A stretch of 10,178 bases of DNA, from positions 1 to 10,178 of the forward strand of contig JASLJO010000293.1 in assembly GCA_030152505.1 (NCBI GenBank), given 5' to 3'. The notes under the pieces were generated by a model, which made no database searches, was not told the origin of the DNA, and was given only the letters and a program-made list of their open reading frames with translations. Numbering within the stretch: the stretch's first letter is position 1; every line of letters begins with the position of its first letter. Of the stretch, positions 1 to 5,904 are shown one piece after another. A program made the translations under genes and the position numbers. Source of the DNA: Solirubrobacterales bacterium (GTDB lineage: Bacteria > Actinomycetota > Thermoleophilia > Solirubrobacterales > 70-9).

Positions 1-25
1 GATCATTCCGCTCATTTCAGCCGCT

Positions 26-46
26 ATCGGGTGGTGTCGCCCCGAT
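26..46. terminator. Small hairpin below the fic stop codon
   Basis: The arms ATCGGG (26-31) and CCCGAT (41-46) are perfect inverted repeats around a 9-nt loop, about 30 nt beyond the fic stop. On the plus strand the stem is followed by CTTT. On the minus strand, the direction of fic, no U-run follows. It could be a weak terminator for either side, but a six-base-pair stem may also be chance. Nothing else recognisable lies in bases 1-76. Confidence 0.25.
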
Positions 47-76
47 CTTTAATCGTGGCGCGGTCGATCCACATCG

Positions 77-1255
77 CTACGACGCCGCGATCCTCACCAC
101 AGAGGGCGCGACGTAAACCCGAGCTTTGCCGACCGCGCGGATGTCGGATCTCTCGAGAATCTCCAGATCGATGAGGGTCTTTATCGCGTTGTTGGCGCCT
201 GGTTTCGAAAGTTCGTACTCCTGTGACACTTCTCTTTGGGTGATGTAGGGGCGACCGACCAGATCGGCAGCGAGGCGCTCGGCTGCACCCCGTTTCCCCG
301 CCGATTGGACCGCAGACCGCAGCTCCTCCTGGAGCTCTACGAGACGCTCTACCTTGTCCTGCGACTCAGCGGCCGACGCGGCTACACCCTCAGCGAAGAA
401 GGCAATCCACGCATCCCAGTCCCCGCTTAGGCTTAGATCGAACAGCGCGTCTTGGTATTGGTCACCGCGCTGCTCAAACCACGGCGAGACAACCAAGAGG
501 GGCTCTCGTATCAAGGCCCCCCTTAACAGCTGGACGATCACGAGCAGTCGACCGAGGCGCCCGTTCCCGTCCGAATAGGGGTGAAGAGACTCGAATTGAT
601 AGTGGGTCATAGCCGCCTGCACGACGGTCGGTAACTCCGGGGGCTCGTTGATCCAATGCAGAAGCCCTTCTACTCCGGCCCGGAGCTGGTCACCAGGTGG
701 AGGTGGAACGAAACGTGCTTCGCCGAGGCTGCGCCCGCGCGCTCCGATGACCACGTTGCGGTCCCGAAGTCCGCCGGCGTCACTGAGTTCCCCGGCGGTA
801 CCTCGAACGAGGGTGCGCTGGAGCTCGCCGAGCATCCCCATCGTCATCGGGCGATCCTCGGGCCAGGAAAATGCGAGCTCGGCCATTCTCTCGAAGTTCA
901 GGACCTCTCGGATCTCAGCCGTCATATGGCGCTCGTCATCTCGATCTGCTGCCAGGACGTCAGCGAACGGGGCATAGGTCCCCTCCAACGCGCTCGTGCT
1001 CTGGGCCTCGCGGCGTAGAGCGGGACGACGAAGCAGCGCGGGATTCGGAATGCGCCGCGCTGCCCCATCCAACCGCGCAAGTGCCGCAGATGCGCGATTG
1101 ACGGTGGTCCACGTCTTCGTCGACAGCGTCAGGGTCGAGGACAGGGGATCTGGCAGAAAAGCCTTCCCCTCGACAACCTCGTGCGTCGCGGGGTCTGGTC
1201 CGAGAATTGGCACCAGACGCCCTATCGGGTTTACGTCAAGGCGCTCGATATCCAT
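77..1255 (-). CDS. Fic family protein, class II (self-inhibited), with C-terminal winged helix
   Basis: Predicted Fic-domain enzyme of 392 aa. Fic proteins mostly transfer AMP from ATP to hydroxyl side chains of target proteins. The complete core motif HPYSDGNGRLGR is at residues 225-236 (catalytic H225, phosphate-binding D229-R236); the usual Phe after HP is Tyr here. The inhibitory helix motif [S/T]xxxE[G/N] appears as T87-S-A-L-E91-G92, N-terminal to the core, which defines class II, so no separate antitoxin is expected and none is seen. The N-terminus has the family's IGRLVP segment (11-16). Residues about 335-392 look like a winged helix-turn-helix. The ATG at 1255 was chosen because the frame remains open upstream into the tRNA gene, which cannot be coding, and because this start fits the usual Fic N-terminus. 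There is no Shine-Dalgarno, but a TATAGT box lies just upstream, so the mRNA may be leaderless. GC is lower than in neighbouring genes, suggesting transfer. The family call is firm; the target is unknown. Confidence 0.93.
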   Translation of the reverse strand: MDIERLDVNPIGRLVPILGPDPATHEVVEGKAFLPDPLSSTLTLSTKTWTTVNRASAALARLDGAARRIPNPALLRRPALRREAQSTSALEGTYAPFADVLAADRDDERHMTAEIREVLNFERMAELAFSWPEDRPMTMGMLGELQRTLVRGTAGELSDAGGLRDRNVVIGARGRSLGEARFVPPPPGDQLRAGVEGLLHWINEPPELPTVVQAAMTHYQFESLHPYSDGNGRLGRLLVIVQLLRGALIREPLLVVSPWFEQRGDQYQDALFDLSLSGDWDAWIAFFAEGVAASAAESQDKVERLVELQEELRSAVQSAGKRGAAERLAADLVGRPYITQREVSQEYELSKPGANNAIKTLIDLEILERSDIRAVGKARVYVAPSVVRIAAS

Positions 1256-1262
1256 CTGGGCA

Positions 1263-1268
1263 ACTATA
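1263..1268 (-). promoter_or_regulatory. Candidate -10 box of fic (leaderless)
   Basis: On the minus strand the hexamer TATAGT ends 7 nt before the fic ATG at 1255, so a transcript would start at or next to the start codon. No convincing -35 is seen; the position 17 nt upstream reads TGGATT. The missing Shine-Dalgarno fits a leaderless mRNA. This is inference from spacing only. Confidence 0.4.
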
Positions 1269-1276
1269 TCGGTTAA

Positions 1277-1307
1277 AACTTGCCCAATCCACCTCGCTGG
1301 GTAAGTT
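1277..1307. promoter_or_regulatory. Inverted repeat upstream of fic (operator or tRNA terminator)
   Basis: The arms AACTTGCCCA (1277-1286) and TGGGTAAGTT (1298-1307) are complementary at 9 of 10 positions, with an 11-nt loop. The dyad covers the expected -35 region of the candidate fic promoter, so it could be an operator, perhaps bound by the winged helix of Fic itself. Read on the minus strand, the stem runs into TTTT, so it could equally terminate the upstream tRNA-Pro transcript. The symmetry is certain; the role is not. Confidence 0.45.
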
Positions 1308-1380
1308 GTCTTGACGCTATCCGCGAAATCCCTGCAGACAGGCGATTGGCACGATCCTCGCACTAGAAGGTCCAGCTTTA

Positions 1381-1454
1381 TCGGGGCGCCCGGATTCGAA
1401 CCGGGGACCTCGGCCACCCAAAGGCCGCGCGCTACCAGGCTGCGCCACGCCCCG
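1381..1454 (-). tRNA. tRNA-Pro (anticodon UGG)
   Basis: This 74-nt sequence folds into a full cloverleaf on the minus strand. The acceptor stem is CGGGGCG/CGCCCCG and the D-arm is GCGC/GCGC. The anticodon stem CGGCC/GGCCG closes the loop TTTGGGT, giving anticodon TGG. The T-arm is CCCGG/CCGGG around TTCGAAT, with discriminator A. The first and last stem bases and the A73 are usual for bacterial tRNA-Pro. CCA is not encoded, as the next bases are TAA. It reads CCA and, by wobble, other proline codons. The flank beyond its 3' end holds the lower-GC fic gene, a common arrangement where foreign DNA entered at a tRNA. Confidence 0.97.
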
Positions 1455-1463
1455 ACCTGGCCC

Positions 1464-1469
1464 AGTGTA
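1464..1469 (-). promoter_or_regulatory. Candidate -10 box of tRNA-Pro
   Basis: The minus-strand hexamer TACACT (TAnnnT pattern) ends 9 nt before the mature 5' end of the tRNA, which would give a leader of only a few bases. The -35 region is not convincing. The site shares a 61-nt intergenic stretch with the divergent DUF1015 gene. Confidence 0.4.
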
Positions 1470-1498
1470 GTTGCGAAGGCGCCTGCCGCAGGATCGGT

Positions 1499-1504
1499 TA
1501 ATAG
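1499..1504 (+). promoter_or_regulatory. Candidate -10 box of the DUF1015 operon
   Basis: TAATAG (or TTAATA, one base earlier) stands out in GC-rich sequence 11 nt before the ATG at 1516. It would place the transcript start within a few bases of that ATG. No Shine-Dalgarno and no clear -35 are seen, so this is a modest guess that the operon's first gene has a very short leader or none. Confidence 0.35.
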
Positions 1505-1515
1505 AGTGCGACGCG

Positions 1516-2799
1516 ATGGCTGACGTGCAACCGATCAACGCCCTGCATTACGACCTCGACGCGGTCGGCTCGCTCGACGCGGTCGCGGCGCCGCCGTACG
1601 ACGTGATCGACGCCGCCGAGCGGGCGCGGCTGCTGGCGCGCTCTCCTTACAACGCGGTCGCGATCGACCTGCCGAAACCGTTCGACCCCGCCGACCCCGA
1701 CAGCAACCCGGTCTCAGACCCCTACGAGAAGGCGGCGCGGACGATCGCGGCCTGGCGCGGCCAGGGGGTCCTGGTCGACGATCCCGAGCCCGCCTACTGG
1801 GCGCTGACCCAGGACTACACCGCACCGGACGGCAACTCCTACAGCCGCCACGGGATTCTCGGCCGGGTCCGGGTCGAGGATTACGAGACCGGCACCGTCC
1901 GCCCCCACGAGCGCACCCACCCCGGGCCGCTCGAGGACCGGCTCGAACTGACGCGGGCCTCCCACCTCAACCTCTCACCGATCTTCTCGCTTTCAACCGA
2001 GGACGCCTGGCCGCTGGTCGAGCCGGCGCTCGCCAGCGAGCCCTGGGGCGAAGCGACCGACGCGGACGGCACCGTCAACCGCGTCTGGCGGGTCGCCGAC
2101 CCGGAGATCGTCGCCGCCGTCACCGCCCGCCTGGCCGGCGCCCAGCTGCTGATCGCCGACGGCCACCACCGCTACGAGACCGCCCGCGCCTACCGCGACG
2201 ACGTCGGCGGCGAGGGCCTGCACAACTACACCCTGATGGCGCTGACCGGTCTCGACGACCCGGGGCTCACCGTCTTCCCCACCCACCGCCTGCTCTCCGG
2301 CTTCGCCGACTACCCCGAGCGCCAACGGGAGCTCGGCAGCGGCCTGCGCGAGCTATTCGAGGTGACCGAGGTCGACCGCGACAGGATCGACCCCGGCGAC
2401 GAGGAGGGCGTCGGTGTCTTCGGCCTCTACGACGCCTTCCACAGGCAGGCCTACCGGCTGCGCCTCAAGGACACCGCCGAGCTCGACCGCCGGCTCGAGG
2501 GCAAACCGGAGCCCTACCGCCGCCTCGACTCGGCGATCCTCGAGGCGCTGGTCCTGAAAGGGCTGGCGGGGCTGAGCGACCACGACATCGACGCCCGCAA
2601 CGGCCTCGAATACGCGAAGAGCGTCGACGACGCCCTCGCCCGCGTCGACTCCGGCGACTACGACGTCGCCTTCATCCAGCGGCCGGTCCCGGTCGAGCAA
2701 GTCAAGGCGGTTGCCGAAACCGACGTGAACATGCCGCCGAAGTCGACCTACTTCTTCCCCAAGGTGATGACCGGGATGGTCTTCAGCCCCGTCGGCTGA
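1516..2799 (+). CDS. DUF1015 family protein
   Basis: This 427-aa protein of the widespread DUF1015 family (COG4198) has its usual length and signature. It shows APPYDV at residues 25-30, a PHERTHPGP stretch around 130-138 followed by RASHLNLSPIF, and the hallmark ADGHHRYETA at about 214-223. The invariant Asp, paired His and Arg of that motif suggest a catalytic or nucleotide/metal-binding site, but to my knowledge the family has no established biochemical role. In other bacteria it is often found beside serine biosynthesis genes, which are not visible here. No signal peptide or membrane segment is seen, so it is probably cytoplasmic. The ATG at 1516 was preferred over an upstream TTG (1471) because family members begin shortly before the conserved N-terminal motif. 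It heads a five-gene plus-strand run; the next start is 19 nt after its stop. Confidence 0.93.
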   Translation: MADVQPINALHYDLDAVGSLDAVAAPPYDVIDAAERARLLARSPYNAVAIDLPKPFDPADPDSNPVSDPYEKAARTIAAWRGQGVLVDDPEPAYWALTQDYTAPDGNSYSRHGILGRVRVEDYETGTVRPHERTHPGPLEDRLELTRASHLNLSPIFSLSTEDAWPLVEPALASEPWGEATDADGTVNRVWRVADPEIVAAVTARLAGAQLLIADGHHRYETARAYRDDVGGEGLHNYTLMALTGLDDPGLTVFPTHRLLSGFADYPERQRELGSGLRELFEVTEVDRDRIDPGDEEGVGVFGLYDAFHRQAYRLRLKDTAELDRRLEGKPEPYRRLDSAILEALVLKGLAGLSDHDIDARNGLEYAKSVDDALARVDSGDYDVAFIQRPVPVEQVKAVAETDVNMPPKSTYFFPKVMTGMVFSPVG

Positions 2800-2818
2800 G
2801 CGTAGGATCGACCGCAGC

Positions 2819-3385
2819 GTGGTCAAGATCTACACCAAGAAAGGCGACGACGGCACCACCTCGCTCTGGTACGGCGGCCGCGTCCCCAAGCACCACGGCC
2901 GCACCGACGCCTACGGGACCCTCGACGAGGCATGCTCGGCGCTCGGCCTCGCCCGCGCCCTCTGCGACGCCGGCGAGGCGAGGCTGGCCGAGGACATCCT
3001 CCGACTCCAGGACTACCTGTTCGTCGCCGGCGCCGAGCTGGCGACGGCCCCGGAGGCCGCGGCGCGGCTCGAGGACGGCGTCAGCCGCACGACCGAGGCG
3101 ATGGTCGTCGAGCTGGAGGAGATGATCGACCGCTACATGTCCGAGGTCGAGCTGCCACCGAAGTTCGTCATTCCGGGCGGCAACCAGCTCTCCGCTCAGC
3201 TCGACGTCGCCCGCACCGTGATCCGCCGCGCTGAGCGCCGGATCTCCGCCCTCGCCGAAGCCGGCGAGCTCGCCGGCGAGACCGTGATCCACTTCGTCAA
3301 CCGCGCCTCCGACCTCGCCTACGCGATGGCGCGCTTCGCCGACGTCGACGACCCGGCCCTGTTCGAGGGCCGCGGCAAGGGCTGA
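2819..3385 (+). CDS. ATP:cob(I)alamin adenosyltransferase, PduO type
   Basis: Transfers the 5'-deoxyadenosyl group of ATP to cob(I)alamin, making adenosylcobalamin in the cytoplasm. The 188 aa match the PduO/human MMAB family in length. All landmark motifs are present: the N-terminal ATP-binding TKKGDDGTTSL (6-16), GRVPK and RTDAYGTLDE (20-37), FVIPGG (116-121), the ATP-contacting ARTVIRRAERR (131-141) and NRASDLAYAMAR (161-172). The start is GTG at 2819, directly before the conserved VKIYTKKG; only a weak purine stretch precedes it. It is second in the run, with 6 nt to the OsmC gene. No other cobalamin gene or B12 riboswitch is visible here, so it more likely serves a B12 enzyme such as methylmalonyl-CoA mutase, or salvage, than a local B12 pathway. 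The family call is firm. Confidence 0.95.
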   Translation: MVKIYTKKGDDGTTSLWYGGRVPKHHGRTDAYGTLDEACSALGLARALCDAGEARLAEDILRLQDYLFVAGAELATAPEAAARLEDGVSRTTEAMVVELEEMIDRYMSEVELPPKFVIPGGNQLSAQLDVARTVIRRAERRISALAEAGELAGETVIHFVNRASDLAYAMARFADVDDPALFEGRGKG

Positions 3386-3391
3386 GCCGGC

Positions 3392-3790
3392 GTGAAGATC
3401 GTCGCCCGCCGGATCCAGCGGCTGGCCCACGAGGTCGACCTGGAAGGCGGTCACGAGCTGATCGTCGACGAGCCGCCCGACCGCGGCGGCACCGACACCG
3501 GGCCGCGGCCGACCCAGTTGCTGGCCGCCAGCCTCGCCGGCTGCACGGCGATCACGGTCGAGATGTACGCCGACCGCAAAGGCTGGGAGCTGGGGGCGCT
3601 GGAAGTGACCGTGGATATGGACTACGACGGGCACGTGCCCAGCTCCTTCGACGTCAAGCTGCAGCTGCCGGCGGAGCTCGACGCCGAGCAGCGCCGGCGC
3701 CTGCTGGTGATCGCGACCCACTGCCCGGTCCACAAGGTTCTTGCCGGAGAAGCCTCGGTCACCGTATCCGAGCGGATCGAGAGCGACTGA
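3392..3790 (+). CDS. OsmC family protein (peroxide-reductase fold)
   Basis: OsmC/Ohr-fold proteins are homodimers that reduce organic hydroperoxides with a pair of cysteines. This 132-aa protein keeps both: C51 in LAASLAGCTAITVEMYA, with E57 on the same helix, and C111 in IATHCPVHKVL, the CP motif of the second site. This layout is closer to the general OsmC/YhfA-like group than to true Ohr. The start is GTG at 3392, with AAGGG about 10 nt upstream inside the end of the preceding gene. The stop TGA shares its A with the ATG of the next gene, indicating translational coupling. It is cytoplasmic, with no signal peptide. A peroxide or thiol-stress role is inferred from the family; the substrate is unknown. 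Confidence 0.92.
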   Translation: MKIVARRIQRLAHEVDLEGGHELIVDEPPDRGGTDTGPRPTQLLAASLAGCTAITVEMYADRKGWELGALEVTVDMDYDGHVPSSFDVKLQLPAELDAEQRRRLLVIATHCPVHKVLAGEASVTVSERIESD

Positions 3791-4602
3791 TGGACCTCGG
3801 GCTCGCCGGGCGCTCCTGCGTCGTCACCGGCGCCAGCCGCGGGATCGGGCGCGAGACCGCGATCCAGCTCTGCGCCGAGGGCGCCAAGGTGCTGCTCGTC
3901 GCCCGCGACGAGCGCCGCCTGCGCGAGGTCCAGGAAGAGGCCGACGGAGCCGGGCGGTCGGCGGGCGGGCGGGCCGCGGTGCTCGCCTGCGACGTCACCG
4001 AAGCGGATGCCGGCGAGCGCATGCTGGCGGCCGCGAACGGGAGTTTCGGCGGCCTCGACGTCCTCGTCAACAACGCCGGCGCCGCGCGCTGGCGCGCCCT
4101 CGACGACGTCCCCGACGAGGACTGGCGCGCGCAGTACGAGATCAACGTGATGGCGCCGCTGCGGGCGATGCGGGCGGCGATCCCGGCGATGGCCGAGCGC
4201 GGCTGGGGCCGCGTCGTCAACGTCTGCTCGACCGCCGGCAAGCGGCCCTCTGCGGCGATGCCCGAGTACTCGGTCGCGAAGGCGGCCGAGCTCTCGCTCT
4301 CGCGCCTGTTCGCCGACCGCTTCGCGAAAAGCGGCGTCCTCGTCAACGCGATCTGCCCCGGCCCGACCGAATCGGAGATGTGGATGGAGCCCGGCGGCCT
4401 GCTCGACCAATCACGCGAAATGGCCGGCGCCGCGACCCGTGACGAGGCGCTCGAGACCGCGGGCTCGAAGCGCCCGATCGGCCGCCTCGCCGAAGCCCAC
4501 GAGATCGCCGCCGCGATCGTCTTCCTCTGCTCCGAGCGCGCCTCCTACGTCAGCGGCGCAGCCTGGTCGGTCGACGGCGGCACCGTCCAGGTGATCATCT
4601 GA
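3790..4602 (+). CDS. Short-chain dehydrogenase/reductase (classical SDR)
   Basis: NAD(P)H-dependent oxidoreductase of 270 aa with a complete classical SDR set: the cofactor loop TGASRGIG (13-20), acidic D68-V69 at the adenine pocket, NNAG (94-97), and the tetrad N119, S147, Y160 and K164 (YSVAK). The N[A]ICPGP segment follows, and the C-terminus has the usual SYVSGAAWSVDGGT. R17 in the glycine loop and R39 after the second strand hint at NADP(H), but this is only suggestive. There is a modest insertion around the substrate lid (about 190-225). The ATG overlaps the OsmC stop by one base. The last codons carry a strong ribosome binding sequence for the following Nudix gene. The substrate cannot be read from the sequence; 3-oxoacyl-ACP/CoA reductase-like or xenobiotic ketone reductase roles are both possible. 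Confidence 0.93.
   Translation: MDLGLAGRSCVVTGASRGIGRETAIQLCAEGAKVLLVARDERRLREVQEEADGAGRSAGGRAAVLACDVTEADAGERMLAAANGSFGGLDVLVNNAGAARWRALDDVPDEDWRAQYEINVMAPLRAMRAAIPAMAERGWGRVVNVCSTAGKRPSAAMPEYSVAKAAELSLSRLFADRFAKSGVLVNAICPGPTESEMWMEPGGLLDQSREMAGAATRDEALETAGSKRPIGRLAEAHEIAAAIVFLCSERASYVSGAAWSVDGGTVQVII
4589..4596 (+). promoter_or_regulatory. Ribosome binding site that decides the CTG start of the Nudix gene
   Basis: AGGTGATC is an 8-nt match to the complement of the conserved 16S rRNA 3' end (GATCACCT). Its AGG core lies 7 nt before the CTG at 4599. It is embedded in the last codons of the SDR gene (Val-Ile-Ile), so part of the match could be coincidence, but its position supports the CTG start. 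Confidence 0.6.
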
Positions 4603-5150
4603 CCGACCTCTCGGAGCTGCTCCTCGATCCCGCCGAGGCCTTCGACGGCACCGGGTCCGGGACCGAGGCAGCCGTCCTGCTGGCGATCTACGCCTGGCCC
4701 GACGATCCCGGGCTGATCTTCACCGAGCGGCGCGCCGACCTGCGGCGCCATGCCGGCGAGATCTCCTTCCCGGGCGGGCGCCGCGACGCCGCCGACGCCG
4801 ACCTGGCGGCGACGGCGCTGCGCGAGGCGCAGGAGGAGATCGGGCTCGACCCGGCCTCGGTCGAGCTGCACGGGGCGCTGCCGCCGGTCTCGACCTTCGT
4901 CACCGACTACCTCGTCCACCCCTTCGTCGGGCTCGTCCCCGACCCGGCCGAGCTCGGGCTCGAGCCGAACCCGGCCGAGGTTGAGACCGTCCTTACCTTC
5001 TCGCTCGAGCTGCTGCGCGGGGGCTATGGAATGCGCCGCCTGGTCCGCCGCGGCGTCGCCATCCACACCCCCACCTACGAGGTCGAAGGCCACCTGATCT
5101 GGGGCGCTACCGCCCGCATCCTCGGCGACCTGCTCGCCCGCCTCGGCTGA
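4599..5150 (+). CDS. Nudix hydrolase, CoA pyrophosphatase type (NudL/NUDT7-like)
   Basis: Predicted to split CoA or acyl-CoA into 3',5'-ADP and (acyl-)phosphopantetheine. The frame contains the CoA-pyrophosphatase signature LRRHAGEISFPGGRRD (48-63), followed by the Nudix box core ALREAQEEIGL (73-83), with E76, E79 and E80 as metal ligands. As in NudL/NUDT7, the box has the GGxxDxxD form instead of the canonical first half. The C-terminal half keeps VHPFVG, NPAEVE and GHLIWGATARIL. The length of about 183 aa is normal for the family. No ATG, GTG or TTG occurs in frame between the preceding gene's last 30 codons and the Nudix motif. The best start is CTG at 4599, overlapping the SDR stop as CTGA, with a well-placed AGGTGATC upstream. 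Its stop directly abuts the convergent peroxiredoxin stop. Function is confident; the exact start is moderately so. Confidence 0.9.
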   Translation: MTDLSELLLDPAEAFDGTGSGTEAAVLLAIYAWPDDPGLIFTERRADLRRHAGEISFPGGRRDAADADLAATALREAQEEIGLDPASVELHGALPPVSTFVTDYLVHPFVGLVPDPAELGLEPNPAEVETVLTFSLELLRGGYGMRRLVRRGVAIHTPTYEVEGHLIWGATARILGDLLARLG

Positions 5151-5822
5151 CTAGCTCGAAGCCTTCTCCGGCTGCGGCACGATCCGGATGTAGGGCTTCG
5201 GCTCCTTCCAGCCATCCGGGTAGATTTCTTTCGCTTCGTCGTTGGAGACCGAGCCGGCGATGATCACGTCGTCGCCCTGCTGCCACTGGGCCGGCGTCGC
5301 GACTTTGTTGCTGGCGGTCAGCTGCAGGGAATCAATTACGCGCAGGACCTCGTCGAAGTTGCGCCCGGTGGTCATCGGGTAGACGAGGATCAGTTTGATT
5401 TTCTTGTCGGGGCCGATGACGAAAACGTTGCGGACCGTCTGGTTGTCGGCCGGGGTGCGGTCGCCGGGGTCGCCGGAGACGTCGGCCGGCAGCATCCCGT
5501 AGAGCTTGGCGACCTCGAAATCGGCGTCGCTGATGATCGGGTAGTTCGGCGCCGTCCCCTGGGTCGCCTCGATGTCGCTTGCCCACTCCTCGTGCTTGTC
5601 GAGGGGGTCGACCGAGAGTCCGATGATTTTCACGTTGCGCTTGGCGAACTCGGGCTCGATGCTCGCCATGTAGCCGAGCTCCGTCGTGCAGACCGGGGTG
5701 AAGTCCTTCGGGTGCGAGAACAGCACAGCCCATGAGTCGCCGATCCAGTCGTGGAACTTGATCCGGCCCTCGGTGGTGTCGGCCTCGAAGTCTGGTGCTA
5801 CGTCGCCAAGCTGCAGCGTCAT
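5151..5822 (-). CDS. 1-Cys peroxiredoxin (Prx6 family)
   Basis: Thiol peroxidase of 223 aa that reduces H2O2 and organic or phospholipid hydroperoxides. The active-site motif HPKDFTPVCTTELG places the peroxidatic cysteine at C45, with P43 and T42 and the partner arginine R131 (NQTVR). I see no second cysteine, so it is a true 1-Cys enzyme that needs an external thiol. The length and the C-terminal extension (about 165-223, with WQQGDDV and YPDGWKEPKPYIR) are those of Prx6-type proteins. The ATG at 5822 is preceded by AGAGGAG with an 8-9 nt spacer. The stop abuts the stop of the convergent Nudix gene without any gap, so there is no room for a separate terminator. The upstream 82 nt hold two small dyads that may be operators. 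The protein is cytoplasmic. Confidence 0.96.
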   Translation of the reverse strand: MTLQLGDVAPDFEADTTEGRIKFHDWIGDSWAVLFSHPKDFTPVCTTELGYMASIEPEFAKRNVKIIGLSVDPLDKHEEWASDIEATQGTAPNYPIISDADFEVAKLYGMLPADVSGDPGDRTPADNQTVRNVFVIGPDKKIKLILVYPMTTGRNFDEVLRVIDSLQLTASNKVATPAQWQQGDDVIIAGSVSNDEAKEIYPDGWKEPKPYIRIVPQPEKASS

Positions 5823-5830
5823 CTGACCCG

Positions 5831-5837
5831 CTCCTCT
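5831..5837 (-). promoter_or_regulatory. Shine-Dalgarno of the peroxiredoxin gene
   Basis: The minus strand reads AGAGGAG, ending 8 nt before the ATG at 5822. It is the clearest conventional ribosome binding site of any gene start in the window, consistent with an abundant housekeeping antioxidant. Confidence 0.7.
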
Positions 5838-5849
5838 CGGATACTCGCT

Positions 5850-5868
5850 TTGAGCGCATTTACCTCAA
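5850..5868. promoter_or_regulatory. Dyad TTGAG-N9-CTCAA upstream of peroxiredoxin
   Basis: Five-base arms at 5850-5854 and 5864-5868, nine bases apart, lie 28-46 nt before the peroxiredoxin ATG. The spacing suits one helical turn and a dimeric regulator, but arms this short can arise by chance. Candidate operator only. Confidence 0.25.
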
Positions 5869-5884
5869 TTCCCATCCGAGTTTA

Positions 5885-5894
5885 GACATATGTC
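5885..5894. promoter_or_regulatory. 10-bp palindrome upstream of peroxiredoxin
   Basis: GACATATGTC is a perfect palindrome in an AT-richer patch. On the minus strand it directly precedes TAAACT (5879-5884), a possible -10 box, so it would sit in the promoter spacer. It may bind a redox-responsive or other dimeric regulator. Evidence is symmetry and position only. Confidence 0.3.
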
Positions 5895-5904
5895 CCAATG
5901 GGGC

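Noticed and set aside
37..46. CGCCCCGA near the left edge matches the last bases of the tRNA-Pro acceptor end, suggesting an att repeat
   Set aside because: It is only 8 bases and in the opposite orientation to the tRNA, so it is not the direct repeat expected from integration.
1317..1538. A minus-strand open frame across the tRNA-Pro gene, with the peptide GVAQPGSARPLGGRGPRFES
   Set aside because: This is the familiar false translation of a tRNA gene; the tRNA cloverleaf explains the sequence.
2800..2818. Possible cobalamin riboswitch before the adenosyltransferase gene
   Set aside because: The gap is only 19 nt, far too short for a B12 riboswitch, and no B12-box-like sequence was noticed.
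2783..3733. A 316-codon minus-strand frame opposite the adenosyltransferase and OsmC genes
   Set aside because: Same antisense effect; it is repetitive in composition and lies over two genes with clear catalytic motifs.
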